Below the pieces are notes generated by a model that saw only the letters and a list, made by a program, of their open reading frames with translations, was not told the DNA's origin and did not search any database. Both the position numbers and the translations under genes were made by a program. Positions 18,291 through 28,869 of a stretch of DNA of 64,000 nucleotides are shown here, one piece after another. This stretch comes from Phycisphaerales bacterium (GTDB lineage: Bacteria > Planctomycetota > Phycisphaerae > Phycisphaerales > UBA1924): contig JALSHH010000041.1 in assembly GCA_026982335.1 (NCBI GenBank), positions 62,001 to 126,000 on the forward strand. Direction: 5' to 3'. Positions within the stretch are counted from its first letter, which is position 1; the number at the start of each line of letters is the position of its first letter.

Positions 18291-21050
18291 TCAGAGCCGA
18301 TCGACGATGATTTTGACCTTGGCTGGTGATGCCCCATGTTCATCAAAGATCGTCAACTCATTCTGAGCTTTTGGATTAAGCCACGCATTAGGAATCGCCA
18401 AGGGAATTGCAGGCTCGATGGCTTTGGCATCTTTGGTCGCAACGAAATATCGCCCCAGTGCCTGACCATTGAGATACACCTGCCCCTTGGTCATACCTGC
18501 AAGATCAAGACTCATCGCGACTTTGACTTCCGGTGTCTCGAACGATGACCTCCACCACGCTGGCTTATCGGCTTTGGTGAGCTTGCCCTTGGGCATCGCG
18601 TCAAACTCGATCTCGGCAGGAGGCTCCCATTTGGCAAATGCCCATTCACCCGAAGCGGTAATCGCATGAGATGCTTCGAAGAAGCTCCCTTTCTGCACAA
18701 AGAGTTCGAGGGCTTCTCGAACATAGGTTTCGCCGTCGTGCGAAATTGCGTTGTCCTCGAAAGCCAGTTCGAGGATATTGTTGCCCCGCTTGATCGTTTC
18801 ATGATCAAGCACCAAACGCTGACGACGATTTGCGTCGTAAAGTCTGATGGGTTCATCGTTCAGGATAACCATCGTCCGCACACGAAAAGGCGGAAGATCA
18901 ACCACGATCGAAGATTTCTTGAGATGCTTAAATGACCAAGTGATACGATCCGGAAGGGTGGAATCGCCGAGTTGGAGCCCAAAGACCGGCGTACGGTATC
19001 CAAGAATTTCGATTGGATCACGAATCTCGATTTTGGGTTTGGCGACCTTGAAAGACACCTGCTCAATCAGGTGCCCGAAGACACCTTTATGCCCGGTCAT
19101 ATCGGACCCTGAGTCCACGCGCCCCATGTTATCAGCAAGCATAACCAGCTCTTGCCCCCCCTTCTTCATCGAGAAGGTAAGCATATCTTGAGCCCCCGGA
19201 CCATCGCCAAAGATCCCGACATGCTCACCATCGAGGAAAACCGAAACACGATCACTCGATTCGGGCGCAATGACCTTGAGTTTCTTTGATGCACTATTTT
19301 TAATTGTGACTTTGTACCACCCATAGCCATAAGGAGTGCCAAGTTCGGAGAGATCGGCAGGCCCTGGAATTTGAGCATAGCGCGGGCTGTTGCCTTCGAT
19401 ATGTTCGTCAGGTGTTGCCCGTTCCCAGTTGCCGATATTAATTTTGGGAAGTTTTTCCTGAGCGTACCCTTCGACATATTTGGTGTTGTGGGTTTTGGCA
19501 ATGCCCTTGGGGTCGATGTGTGTGTGGGACTTGCCGTTGGTTGAAGGGATGGGTTGTCCATCAGGCGTTACCCCTGCAACACCAACATAGATGTGGCCCT
19601 CATGAACATAGGTTTCATCCGCCATTTCATCACAAACAATCACCAGCGTGATGCCCTCATGGTCGACCACCAAAGGTTTGCGTCCTTTGGGGACTTCGAT
19701 TTCCATGGGGGTGCCATTGATTGACACCTCGCCGATGGCATTCGCAGCGCCAAAGACGACTAAGGCATTGTCAGTGGCGGTCAGCGTGTTGAGCGATGTG
19801 TAGTCAAGGGTATGCGATGGAGAGAGATTGACATCGAACATGCACCAATGGACACGCTGGTGTCCGAGTCGGACCGGCAGCGAGGCGCCATCGGAGAGCA
19901 GGAGATTCAAGGTGCCCGCTTTGGACTTGGGCGGCGAAAAGATAAAGATTACCGACCCCTGTGTGCCCCGCATATGAATCACGACATGTCCGTTAATCGA
20001 ACTCTCATCCGATGCCGGATCAATAACGATTGGCGGTGCTTCGTGCTCGGTATGGGCAAGAACACGAGCAAAGCTCGATGCGAACATGATCAATCGACGC
20101 ACGCCGGTGTAGACCCGAGTGGTTCGTCCGTGCTCATCGAATAGGGCATTGGCGTCTTGAGTTGGCATATAGGCATTGAAAGCGCCCTCAGGTGCCATTG
20201 CTCCATGGAACCCAAACGAGGTGCCTGATGCAAAGTTTGAGAGGTTAAACTGCCCACCAGCGCACATGATCTCTGCGAGCTGGCGCTGGTAGGTCAGCCC
20301 GTCAAGAGGCTCGGGCATCGGATGAGCAAAGACCGGGCGGGATTTTGGGCCATAGTCGATGACAATCTCAGGCTGATCCGGGCGCACCGCGGTGAGCTGG
20401 CGCATGATCCCGAACATGTCTCCTGATCCTGACCATCCGTCGATATCGCCTTCGACCCCTTGCCAGAGGTTGTTGGCGTTGATCTTGGGAACGGTGAACC
20501 CGGCTTCGCGGAGGTAGCGTCTCAGCTCGCCAAGGTAGCCTTTGGCTGCGATGGGATCACCACAGTTCCAATGGGCCTCGTTCTGGATCATGATAATCGG
20601 CGCCCCTTTGGTGACCGATGCTTGTAAATCTTTGACCTGTTTGGCGAGGGTATTGAAGTATTTCCCGACCGCTTCAAGATAGGGTTGATTGGGTTTGCGG
20701 ACTTCGAGATTCGGAATATTGAGCAGCCATGCGGGCAGTCCGCCCAAGTCCCACCCTTCGCCAACATAGGGCCCCACGCGAAGGATGCAGTACATACCCG
20801 CCTGGGCAATGAGTTTGACGAAATGACGGATATCGTTGTTGTCTTTGAAATCGTACGAACCCGGGCGAGTCTCGATGAGGTTCCAAAAAATGGGCGTCTC
20901 GATGGTGTTGAGCCCGGCGTGCTTGGCTTGATGAATACGATCGGCCCATTCATCGCGTGGGGTACGCTGGAAGTGGATGGACCCTGAGACGATCCAAATT
21001 CGTTTGCCATCAACGGAAAGTGTCCGACTATCGAAGCTCACTGCAGCCAT
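18291..21050 (-). CDS. Glycoside hydrolase family 35 (beta-galactosidase-like)
   Basis: 919 residues. The N-terminal TIM barrel has the GH35 hallmarks SGSIHFQRTPRDEW, NTIETPIFWN and ILRVGPYVGEGWDLGGLP, with a proton-donor region MIQNEAHW. The C-terminal half is made of beta-sandwich domains, including galactose-binding-like modules that end in GQALGRYF. The family removes terminal beta-galactose from glycans. The expected nucleophile motif (TEFWxGWF in typical members) seems to be replaced by VIDYGPKS, so activity may be altered. There is no signal peptide from ATG 21050, which has AGGG six bases upstream; the frame extends to 21101 without clear support. Confidence 0.8.
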   Translation of the reverse strand: MAAVSFDSRTLSVDGKRIWIVSGSIHFQRTPRDEWADRIHQAKHAGLNTIETPIFWNLIETRPGSYDFKDNNDIRHFVKLIAQAGMYCILRVGPYVGEGWDLGGLPAWLLNIPNLEVRKPNQPYLEAVGKYFNTLAKQVKDLQASVTKGAPIIMIQNEAHWNCGDPIAAKGYLGELRRYLREAGFTVPKINANNLWQGVEGDIDGWSGSGDMFGIMRQLTAVRPDQPEIVIDYGPKSRPVFAHPMPEPLDGLTYQRQLAEIMCAGGQFNLSNFASGTSFGFHGAMAPEGAFNAYMPTQDANALFDEHGRTTRVYTGVRRLIMFASSFARVLAHTEHEAPPIVIDPASDESSINGHVVIHMRGTQGSVIFIFSPPKSKAGTLNLLLSDGASLPVRLGHQRVHWCMFDVNLSPSHTLDYTSLNTLTATDNALVVFGAANAIGEVSINGTPMEIEVPKGRKPLVVDHEGITLVIVCDEMADETYVHEGHIYVGVAGVTPDGQPIPSTNGKSHTHIDPKGIAKTHNTKYVEGYAQEKLPKINIGNWERATPDEHIEGNSPRYAQIPGPADLSELGTPYGYGWYKVTIKNSASKKLKVIAPESSDRVSVFLDGEHVGIFGDGPGAQDMLTFSMKKGGQELVMLADNMGRVDSGSDMTGHKGVFGHLIEQVSFKVAKPKIEIRDPIEILGYRTPVFGLQLGDSTLPDRITWSFKHLKKSSIVVDLPPFRVRTMVILNDEPIRLYDANRRQRLVLDHETIKRGNNILELAFEDNAISHDGETYVREALELFVQKGSFFEASHAITASGEWAFAKWEPPAEIEFDAMPKGKLTKADKPAWWRSSFETPEVKVAMSLDLAGMTKGQVYLNGQALGRYFVATKDAKAIEPAIPLAIPNAWLNPKAQNELTIFDEHGASPAKVKIIVDRL

Positions 21051-21380
21051 AAGGTGCCCTCTGATCAGAACTTGCCGACACCGGATGTGTGCCTTCGACA
21101 TCGGTTGGCAAGGAAATTTGCGTTGGTGGAAACCCTAGGAGCCGACCCGAAAAAGGCAAATTGCGGACCTGATCTCGATCGATTCAATCGGCCCCAATTA
21201 GAGTATGCGCGGCACTTTCACGCCGCCCTAAACCACTGCAAACCATACCCTTACGCGCGTTTGCGGGTTTGGCAAATCACCTGTCAACAATTCAGTATCT
21301 GGCGCATTGATAACTTTGAAAATTTCTCGGCCGAGTCTCTGGTGAGCGTTCAAGTGTTTGGGTTTCGGTTGGCCGACGGC
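21051..21380. other. Intergenic region upstream of GH35 gene
   Basis: A 330-base stretch without a convincing gene. It must hold the GH35 promoter on the minus strand. A TTGACA lies on that strand at 21287-21282, but no good -10 box is seen 16-18 bases further on. Nothing else stands out. Confidence 0.4.
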
Positions 21381-22034
21381 TCAGTTTGCCCAGCATTCAT
21401 ACTCGTCGTGGGCAACGAGGGCTTTGTTGATTTCAAGCAGGTCGCGGGCACCGTTTTTGGTGAACCCACATCTTTGGGCGATCCGAACGGATGCCGGGTT
21501 GTCGCTACAGATCTGGGCGCGGACACGGTGAAGACCAAGTCCTACCGGATGCTCGGCGAGGGCGAAATCAATCATCCCCTGGACCGCTTCGGTGGCGTAG
21601 CCCTGCCCGGCAAGATCGGCATCGACCCACCAGTTGGCTTCGGCGGTCCACTCAAGCCCTCGCTCGATCTTGATGAGATTGAACATGCCAACAAATCGCC
21701 CTTCGTCTGGGCCAGTGTCGATAAATGCTCCACGCCGCCACGCGGCGCCTTCGACATTCTGTATGCGGGCTTTGATCATGGTGCGCTTGAAGAAATGCGC
21801 ATCGGATTCGTTTTCATGCGTAAGGGGAATCCATCGGCGAAGATTCGACCGATCACGATTGATCGCATCTATAAAGGATGCTTCGTCATTGGGGAGCAGC
21901 AGGCGAAAGATCAGCCGTTGGGTGGTCAGGTCTGGCTTGGGCAATACCTCAACGGGTCGACGATTGATCACACGCATTTGCGTGTGAGTCAGGGTGTGGG
22001 GGGTGTGGGGGTTGTGAGGCTGCAATGCGCTCAT
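21381..22034 (-). CDS. GNAT-family N-acetyltransferase (RimJ/RimL type)
   Basis: 217 residues. It contains the TQRLIFRLL opening of RimJ/RimL-like acetyltransferases, WWVDADLAGQGYATEAV with the acetyl-CoA-binding Q/GxGxA-type loop, and VRAQICSDNPASVRIAQRCGF near the end. Such enzymes acetylate protein N-termini or small amines; the substrate is unknown. I chose ATG 22034 because GGAG lies six bases upstream; the frame upstream is open to 22394 but overlaps the preceding gene and is not protein-like. A His/Thr/Pro-rich leader of about 20 residues precedes the domain. Confidence 0.85.
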   Translation of the reverse strand: MSALQPHNPHTPHTLTHTQMRVINRRPVEVLPKPDLTTQRLIFRLLLPNDEASFIDAINRDRSNLRRWIPLTHENESDAHFFKRTMIKARIQNVEGAAWRRGAFIDTGPDEGRFVGMFNLIKIERGLEWTAEANWWVDADLAGQGYATEAVQGMIDFALAEHPVGLGLHRVRAQICSDNPASVRIAQRCGFTKNGARDLLEINKALVAHDEYECWAN

Positions 22035-22132
22035 ATCGGACTCCAGTATTGTCCGATATATCGTCACGCTGATTATCGAACTGAAGACATGCCGTCTGGG
22101 AAGGTGAAGTTTTTGGAGTGTCCGATAAGAAC

Positions 22133-22612
22133 CTAGAACCGGGATCGCAGGAGTTTGCACCACAGCCGGACGCATTCGCGGCAGGGGGCGATGATGCCGC
22201 ACTCTGGGCAAGTGTCGATTTCGCGCGGGCGGGCGGAGAGGTCGTAGAAACATTTGGGGCAGCGCTGGCAGCGGATCGGAATCAAGGCTCGTTTCATTTT
22301 CGCTTTGCCGGGTAATGTCATCATGAAAGAGATCAACAACATTGCACCACAAACTCCTGTCGCTATCGCAACTAACGGCCAAGCAACTTCCCAAAACCCT
22401 GGCGCATAGAGATCATCCTCTGGATACTGACTCGGCCCAAAATGCAGCATTGCGAGCGCCACCCACACAGAGCCATAGTTTGTGATCGACATAACCTGGA
22501 GTATTCCGCCCCAGAACATACGATGTGAATGCTTCCAGACATCCTTATCTTTGACGGTTTCTTTCTCTTGTCGCGTCGCTGCACGAAAGCACCAAGGCTT
22601 CTTCCTACCCAT
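22133..22612 (-). CDS. Small membrane protein with C-terminal zinc ribbon
   Basis: 159 residues, family not named. Two hydrophobic segments (about 32-55 and 75-100) are followed by a cytoplasmic-looking zinc ribbon RCPKCFYDLSARP...CPECG. The same CxxCxYD...CPECG pattern ends another membrane protein in this window (40305-41219). The ATG overlaps the glmS stop (TGATG), so the two are probably translated together. The function is unknown. Confidence 0.7.
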   Translation of the reverse strand: MGRKKPWCFRAATRQEKETVKDKDVWKHSHRMFWGGILQVMSITNYGSVWVALAMLHFGPSQYPEDDLYAPGFWEVAWPLVAIATGVCGAMLLISFMMTLPGKAKMKRALIPIRCQRCPKCFYDLSARPREIDTCPECGIIAPCRECVRLWCKLLRSRF

Positions 22613-24453
22613 CACTCCACCGTCACCGACTTTGCCAGGTTCCGCGGCTTATCGACATCGTGCCCACGCAGGACCGCGGCGTGGTACGCCAGCAACTGCA
22701 ATGGCACCACCGTCACCATTGGGCTCAGGCATTCTTCGACGGCCGGAACATAGAGCACATCCTCGGCGACCGTCTTGATCTGCTCGTCGCCTTCGGTGGC
22801 GACGGCGATGACATGCCCGCCTCTTGATCGAACCTCTTCAATGTTGCTCATCACCTTGTCGTACTGGTTGCCTTGGTTGGCGATGAAGACGACGGGCATG
22901 CCTTCGTCGATCAGGGCGATTGGGCCGTGCTTCATCTCGGCAGCGGGCATGCCCTCAGCGTGGATGTAGGAGATTTCTTTGAGTTTGAGTGCCCCTTCCA
23001 TCGCGGTCGGGTAGTTGTAGCCTCTGCCGAGGAAGAGCCAGTTGTCGCGGTGGACATATTTTTCGGTGATCTGGCGAATGCGGTCGTTGGTGGCCAGGAC
23101 TTGTTCGATCTTGTCGGGGATGGTCTCGAACTCTTTCATCAATCGGGCGGACGCTTCGGGCGACATCATGCGTCTTCTCGCCATGAAAAGCGAAATCATG
23201 GTCAGGACAGCGACTTGCCCGGTGAATGCTTTGGTGGACGCGACGCCGATCTCTGGGCCCACGCGGAGATACACCCCGGCATCGGTATCACGGGCGAGCG
23301 TCGAGCCGACGACATTGATCACGCCGAGCGATAAGGCTCCGCGATCTTTGGCTTCGTGGAGGGCCGCGAGGGTATCGGCGGTTTCACCCGACTGCGACAC
23401 CGCGACGATGACTGAGCCGTCTTCGATGATCGGGTTGCGATAGCGGAACTCGGAAGCGTATTGACACTCGGCGGGGATCTTGGCGAGGTCTTCGAGCAGG
23501 TACTCGCCGATCATGGCACTGTGCAATGCGGTGCCTTGGGCGGTGAGAATGATGCGTTTGGATTTGACGAGTTCTTTGGACAAACCCATCAGCCCGCCGA
23601 GGACGATTCGGCCTTCGTTTTTGTCAAGCCGACCCTTTATGCAGGTGCGAAGGGCTTCGGGTTGCTCGAAGATTTCCTTCTGCATGTAGTGGGTAAAACT
23701 GCCCAACTCGATCTGATCGAGTTCCATTTCGAGCTGCATTTCCTTTGGGGTCAGCTCTTCGTTGTTTACCGTCGTCGTGCGGAACCCTTCGCGGGTGATG
23801 CGGATGACGGAGTAATCATCGAGTGTGACGGCTGTCGATGTATGGGCGACAATCGCAGCGGGGTCCGAAGCAACGATGTATTCACCTGAACCGATCCCCA
23901 CCAACAACGGCGAACCCTTACGGGCGCACACCATGACATCAGGCTCATTGGCGCAGATCACTGCAATTGCATAGGCCCCGCGCACTTCACGCAGCGATGC
24001 TTGGACCGATTTTTCAAGATCCATCCCACTTTCGAGATCATAAAAATGGGAAATCAACATCCCAAGGACTTCAGTGTCGGTCTCGGTATGGAACGCATGT
24101 CCGCGTTCCTCGAGCAAGGTACGAATAGAAGCGTAATTTTCGATGATCCCGTTGTGAACCAAGGAGATGCCGTGGTTGCTATCACGATGGGGGTGAGCAT
24201 TGGCGAGGGTGACTTTGCCGTGGGTCGCCCATCGGGTGTGGGCGATGCCGAGGGTGCCGGTGAAATCACCTTTCTCATGAATTTTAGACTCAAGCTTCGA
24301 AACTCGCCCAACCGCCTTGATAATACCAAGTCCGTCGGGTTCGAGCATCGCAATACCTGCCGAGTCATACCCCCGGTATTCCATGCGCTTGAGCCCTTCG
24401 AGAAGGAGTTGCTGGGCGGGTTTGTTCCCTATGTAGGCGACGATTCCACACAT
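22612..24453 (-). CDS. glmS: Glutamine-fructose-6-phosphate aminotransferase
   Basis: 613 residues, the normal length. It makes glucosamine-6-phosphate from fructose-6-phosphate and glutamine, the entry to UDP-GlcNAc. Cys2 (MCGIVAYIG) is the N-terminal nucleophile of the glutaminase domain, RWATHG and GIIENY follow, and two SIS isomerase domains carry SQSGETADT and the ending KPRNLAKSVTVE. I looked upstream for a glmS ribozyme core and saw none. The gene is divergent from carB across 248 bases. Confidence 0.97.
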   Translation of the reverse strand: MCGIVAYIGNKPAQQLLLEGLKRMEYRGYDSAGIAMLEPDGLGIIKAVGRVSKLESKIHEKGDFTGTLGIAHTRWATHGKVTLANAHPHRDSNHGISLVHNGIIENYASIRTLLEERGHAFHTETDTEVLGMLISHFYDLESGMDLEKSVQASLREVRGAYAIAVICANEPDVMVCARKGSPLLVGIGSGEYIVASDPAAIVAHTSTAVTLDDYSVIRITREGFRTTTVNNEELTPKEMQLEMELDQIELGSFTHYMQKEIFEQPEALRTCIKGRLDKNEGRIVLGGLMGLSKELVKSKRIILTAQGTALHSAMIGEYLLEDLAKIPAECQYASEFRYRNPIIEDGSVIVAVSQSGETADTLAALHEAKDRGALSLGVINVVGSTLARDTDAGVYLRVGPEIGVASTKAFTGQVAVLTMISLFMARRRMMSPEASARLMKEFETIPDKIEQVLATNDRIRQITEKYVHRDNWLFLGRGYNYPTAMEGALKLKEISYIHAEGMPAAEMKHGPIALIDEGMPVVFIANQGNQYDKVMSNIEEVRSRGGHVIAVATEGDEQIKTVAEDVLYVPAVEECLSPMVTVVPLQLLAYHAAVLRGHDVDKPRNLAKSVTVE

Positions 24454-24701
24454 GATGAGGCTCTCCAGCGGGTGTATTGACCCGGTTCTTGAATCGGCGA
24501 AATGGATCGCCTGCCATCATCCTACGGCTTCCAAACGCCCCGGTTCATCCACTGCCCGAACAACTGATCGATACAATGCATCAGTTTCTCGCTTTGCGAG
24601 GTCCGATCCGGTGTTTTGGGCAAATGGATGTGTATACTCAAGCGGTTTAGCCTCAAACGCCACAACAGATCGATAACAGATAGATATGGGACCCGCCAAT
24701 C

Positions 24702-27700
24702 ATGCCCAGACGCGACGATCTCGAGACGATCCTGCTCATCGGTTCCGGACCAATTGTCATCGGACAAGGGTGCGAGTTTGATTATTCGGGCACACAAGCC
24801 TGCAAAGCCTTGCATGATGAAGGGTATCGCGTGGTTTTGGTCAACTCGAACCCCGCGACGATCATGACCGACCCAAGCTTCGCTGACCGAACTTATATCG
24901 AACCGATCACCCCTGAAACGGTTGAAAAGATCATTCTCAAGGAAATCGAACGGGGCACGCCGATCGACGCGGTGCTTCCGACACTCGGCGGGCAAACCGC
25001 GCTCAACTGCGCATGCAAACTCTTTGACGATGGCATCTTCCAGAAGTACGACATCGAAATGATCGGAGCCTCGCGCGAAGTCATTCATAAGGCCGAAGAC
25101 CGGCAGACCTTTTCCAATATCTGTAATGAACTGGGCCTGGCTACACCCGAATCTCAGACCGTCGAAACCCTTGACGAAGCAACCGAATTCCTCAAGCAGG
25201 TCGGGCTGCCTGCGATTATCCGACCGGCCTTCACACTTGGCGGGTGGGGCGGGGGGATCGCCTACAACCACGCTGAGTTTGAGGAACTCGTCAATCGTGG
25301 CTTGCGTGCTTCGATGATCGGGCAGGTGCAGGTCGATAAATCACTCATCGGATGGAAAGAGTACGAACTCGAAGTCGTCCGCGACAAAAACGACAACTGC
25401 ATCATCGTCTGTGGCATCGAAAACATCGACGCAATGGGAGTCCATACCGGCGACTCGATCACCGTCGCCCCGATCCTCACACTCACCGACAAAGAATACC
25501 AAGTGCTGCGCGATGCTTCGCTCAAAATCATGCGAGGCGTGGGCGTCGAGACCGGGGGCTCAAATGTACAGTTTGCGATCAACCCCAATCCTAAGCCTGA
25601 CGAGCATGGCCACAAACCATTCGAGATGGTCGTGATTGAGATGAACCCGCGTGTCTCGCGCAGTTCAGCGCTGGCCTCGAAGGCGACCGGATTCCCCATC
25701 GCCAAGATCGCGGCCAAACTCGCCATCGGATACACGCTCGACGAGCTCCGCAACGACATCACCGGCACCACCAGCGCGTGCTTCGAACCATCGATCGACT
25801 ACATCGTCACCAAGATGCCACGGTGGACTTTCGAGAAGTTCCCCGAAGCCGATGAAACGCTGACGACGCAGATGAAGAGCGTCGGCGAGGCGATGGCCAT
25901 CGGACGGACATTCAAGGAATCCTTCCAGAAGGTCATCCGCTCGATGGATGTCAAACGCTTTGGACTCGGACTCGACAAAAACGACAAATGGTTGCAAGCC
26001 AAGCAATCCAAGGACGGGCGCACCGCTGACGGACAGGTGATCGAATGGCCCATCGCCGACGATACGCTGACACGCAAACTCTCCGTACCTTCGCAAGGGC
26101 GGATGCACTTCATCCGCTACGCGCTCAAGATGGGATGGGGTGTCGAAAAAGTATGCCAACTCACCAGGCTCGACCCGTTCTGGATTCATCAGTTCGATGA
26201 GTTGGTGCAGTTCGAGGGCGAACTGGCAGCCGTCGATTCGCTCGATGCGATGCCCAAAGAGCTCATGCAACGCGCCAAGCAACTGGGTTATTCCGATGCC
26301 CAACTCGCCAATCTCTACCTCGGCGAGATCAGTTCCAAGACCATCTTGGCCGTTCGCAACAAACGCAAAGCCCTCGGCGTCGAAGTGGTGTTCAAGTGTG
26401 TCGATACCTGTGCCGCCGAGTTCGAAGCGATCACCCCCTACTACTACTCGACCTACCAACCCGGTTCCAAACGCGTCGACGAACAAGGCAACACGATCGA
26501 CATCGCACCCGAATGTGAGTTGCATGAGCGCTTGTTGGCTGACGAAACCCTCAAGCAAAAAATCATCATCCTCGGCGGCGGCCCCAACCGCATCGGGCAA
26601 GGCATCGAGTTCGACTACTGCTGCGTCCACGCCGCCTACGCTGCCCAAGAACTCGGGCATGACGCGGTGATGATCAACTCGAATCCGGAGACGGTTTCGA
26701 CGGATTACGACACGAGTGATTTGCTGTTTTTTGAGCCCTTGACGCTCGAAGATGTGTTGAATGTGACGGAAAAGCTCAGCACCACGATGCTTGGCACCAT
26801 CGTCCAGTTCGGTGGCCAAACCCCGCTCAACCTCGCCCACGGGCTCGATCTCGCCGGCGTGCCCATCATCGGCACCAAACTCGATGCGATCGACCGCGCC
26901 GAAGACCGTGATCGGTTCGATCAACTGTTGACCAAACTCGATTTGAAACGCCCAGCATCGGGCATTGCTCGCTCGATTGATGAAGCCGTTACGATCGCCG
27001 AGCGGATTTCGTACCCGGTGCTCGTCCGTCCAAGTTATGTCCTCGGCGGGCGAGGCATGGAAATCTGCCCAGACGAAAAAGCGTTGCGCCACTACATGGC
27101 GACGGCTGTCGATGCGTCAGGACTCGACGATGCACCGATTCTCATCGACCAGTTCCTCGACGGGGCAATCGAGTTGGATGTCGATGTCGTCGCGGATTTC
27201 TCCTCTGGTAGAACGGGCTTCCAGCCCGTTTCTTCAGAATCCGAACCAGTCCAGGAGGGAAAAAAAGACAACGGGCTGGAAGCCCGTTCTACCAAGAATG
27301 GTACCGCCCTGATCGCGGCGGTCATGGAGCACATCGAACACGCCGGGGTACATTCGGGAGATTCGACCTGCATGATCCCGACCTGCAATCTTCGCCCAGC
27401 GATTCTCGAAGAGGTCAAAGACACCGCCCGCAAACTCGCGACTGAACTCGGTGTCTGCGGGTTGATGAATGTGCAGATGGCGCTCAAGGACGATCAGGTC
27501 TACATCATCGAGGTCAACCCGCGTGCATCAAGAACCGTGCCTTATGTTGGCAAGGCCAAGAGCACGCAGTGGGCTGCGATCGCTGCCAAAGCGATGATGG
27601 GGATTTCGCTCAAAGAACAAAATGCTCAAGAGATTCCCGACACCGGGTACTACGCGGTCAAGGCACCCGTCTTCCCGTTCCAGAAGTTCCCGGGCGTAGA

Positions 27701-28241
27701 CTTTGTGCTCGGCCCAGAGATGCGATCCACCGGCGAGGTCATGGGGGTCGATGCCTCACTCCCCAATGCGTATCTCAAAGCGATGCTCGGCGCGGGGACA
27801 TCATTCCCCACCGAAGGCGGCGTGTTCGTCTCGGTGCGCGAAGATGATCGCCAAGAGATCGTTCCCATCGTCCGTTCACTCATGGCAATGGGTTTCAAGG
27901 TCTTCACGACCAAAGGCACCGGCGAGTTGCTCACCAAGCATGGCCTGCGCCCAAAGATTCTTCAGAAGATCCAAGAAGGCGCCCGCCCAAATGTCATCGA
28001 CCTGATGCAGAACAACGAGATTCAACTCGTCATCAACACCCCAACGCGCACCGGGTGGCAGACCGACGAGGGCAACATCCGCGCGACGGCTGTTCGACTC
28101 GGCATCCCAATGATTACCACCGCAACCGCAGCATCGCAGGCGATCCACGCGATCGAAGCGCTCAAAGCCGGGTTCTGGGATGTGACGGCGTTGCAAGACC
28201 TGGCCGAGCATACGCCCAAGCATGAACGGGTTCGTGTATGA
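24702..28241 (+). CDS. carB: Carbamoyl-phosphate synthase large subunit with in-frame repeat insertion
   Basis: 1179 residues against about 1070 in typical members. It makes carbamoyl phosphate from ammonia (from CarA), bicarbonate and two ATP for pyrimidines and arginine. Both ATP-grasp halves are present: [20 protein letters not shown] and [16 protein letters not shown] mark the starts of the repeats, [18 protein letters not shown] and [16 protein letters not shown] the active sites, and the MGS-like allosteric domain is C-terminal (VINTPTRTG). At about residues 836-866 a palindromic DNA element is translated within the second ATP-grasp domain, between DVVADF and ALIAAVMEH, where E. coli has a short turn. 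The rest of the frame is intact, so the gene is probably functional. carA is not in the window. Confidence 0.95.
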   Translation: MPRRDDLETILLIGSGPIVIGQGCEFDYSGTQACKALHDEGYRVVLVNSNPATIMTDPSFADRTYIEPITPETVEKIILKEIERGTPIDAVLPTLGGQTALNCACKLFDDGIFQKYDIEMIGASREVIHKAEDRQTFSNICNELGLATPESQTVETLDEATEFLKQVGLPAIIRPAFTLGGWGGGIAYNHAEFEELVNRGLRASMIGQVQVDKSLIGWKEYELEVVRDKNDNCIIVCGIENIDAMGVHTGDSITVAPILTLTDKEYQVLRDASLKIMRGVGVETGGSNVQFAINPNPKPDEHGHKPFEMVVIEMNPRVSRSSALASKATGFPIAKIAAKLAIGYTLDELRNDITGTTSACFEPSIDYIVTKMPRWTFEKFPEADETLTTQMKSVGEAMAIGRTFKESFQKVIRSMDVKRFGLGLDKNDKWLQAKQSKDGRTADGQVIEWPIADDTLTRKLSVPSQGRMHFIRYALKMGWGVEKVCQLTRLDPFWIHQFDELVQFEGELAAVDSLDAMPKELMQRAKQLGYSDAQLANLYLGEISSKTILAVRNKRKALGVEVVFKCVDTCAAEFEAITPYYYSTYQPGSKRVDEQGNTIDIAPECELHERLLADETLKQKIIILGGGPNRIGQGIEFDYCCVHAAYAAQELGHDAVMINSNPETVSTDYDTSDLLFFEPLTLEDVLNVTEKLSTTMLGTIVQFGGQTPLNLAHGLDLAGVPIIGTKLDAIDRAEDRDRFDQLLTKLDLKRPASGIARSIDEAVTIAERISYPVLVRPSYVLGGRGMEICPDEKALRHYMATAVDASGLDDAPILIDQFLDGAIELDVDVVADFSSGRTGFQPVSSESEPVQEGKKDNGLEARSTKNGTALIAAVMEHIEHAGVHSGDSTCMIPTCNLRPAILEEVKDTARKLATELGVCGLMNVQMALKDDQVYIIEVNPRASRTVPYVGKAKSTQWAAIAAKAMMGISLKEQNAQEIPDTGYYAVKAPVFPFQKFPGVDFVLGPEMRSTGEVMGVDASLPNAYLKAMLGAGTSFPTEGGVFVSVREDDRQEIVPIVRSLMAMGFKVFTTKGTGELLTKHGLRPKILQKIQEGARPNVIDLMQNNEIQLVINTPTRTGWQTDEGNIRATAVRLGIPMITTATAASQAIHAIEALKAGFWDVTALQDLAEHTPKHERVRV
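27206..27294. repeat. Palindromic element inserted within carB
   Basis: Two perfect 25-base inverted arms (27206-27230 and 27270-27294) flank a 39-base loop. Each arm contains its own small hairpin, ACGGGCT-TCC-AGCCCGT. The element is read in frame through carB, giving [14 protein letters not shown] and [10 protein letters not shown]. Related elements lie at 45643-45728 and 46712-46787 between genes. Confidence 0.95.
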
Positions 28242-28435
28242 ATGACCGAGCGCATGATGAATGGATGCTCGTTTGCCCGAAGTGTTCTCGCCAACGATCA
28301 TTGCGCGATGCAGGTGGCATGACCGTTGGCTCGAATCGGAAAGAAAAACGCACCATCGGATGGTGTACCAACTGCAAACGAGTTCGGCTCATCAAGATCA
28401 CTCGGAACAGTACGCTCTCTCCACCCCGCTTGTAA
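28238..28435 (+). CDS. Zinc-ribbon microprotein coupled to carB
   Basis: 65 residues with two CxxC knuckles, CPKC at 13-16 and CTNC at 43-46, separated by a basic Gly-rich loop; this fits a small zinc ribbon. The ATG overlaps the carB stop (ATGA), which suggests translational coupling and co-expression. The family is not recognised. The four cysteines and the overlap make it more likely real than not. Confidence 0.55.
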   Translation: MNDRAHDEWMLVCPKCSRQRSLRDAGGMTVGSNRKEKRTIGWCTNCKRVRLIKITRNSTLSPPRL

Positions 28436-28869
28436 TTTCGCATGTCTGTGAAGTTGAATTCTGCTGATGAAACGACCGTTTACTCCCCGGGCGACACGAC
28501 ACCCAACAAACGATCGTTTACCTTGCGGCTGCTGAAAAAACAAATACTTGCAATCCACCAGGCACCCTCAGGAAATGCGCCAATGCCTGTTTTTATAGGC
28601 TCTATGGAACCTAGGGGTACGAAGAGGCCTCTTATAGGAAACCAACACCCAGCCTAAAGCCGATGCAACCTTGTTTGTCTCTGCTTGGTTTGCCTCTCAT
28701 GAAACTCGAAACGAGTTCAATAATCTGAACTTTCTTGGTTTTTCCACTTCCAATTTGCGTCCAATTTCGGTAGGCTGTGAAGGAGCATTGATCGAAACTG
28801 ATTTTGAATAGAGGAGTCATCCGTTATTGACTCTCCGATCATGCAAAATGACTTGTTGGGGGTTTCCAA
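28436..28869. other. Intergenic region between carB operon and peroxidase gene
   Basis: 434 bases. A 71-codon frame (28442-28657) lacks protein-like features. An inverted repeat GAGTCA-8-TGACTC at 28814-28833 lies about 37 bases before the peroxidase start and could be a regulator site. No RNA gene was recognised. Confidence 0.35.

Noticed and set aside
24454-24701. glmS ribozyme upstream of glmS
   Set aside because: The minus-strand leader lacks the conserved ribozyme core segments.
25665-27092. A 475-codon minus-strand open frame opposite carB
   Set aside because: It is the antisense of a conserved gene with strong codon bias; its translation has no recognisable motifs.
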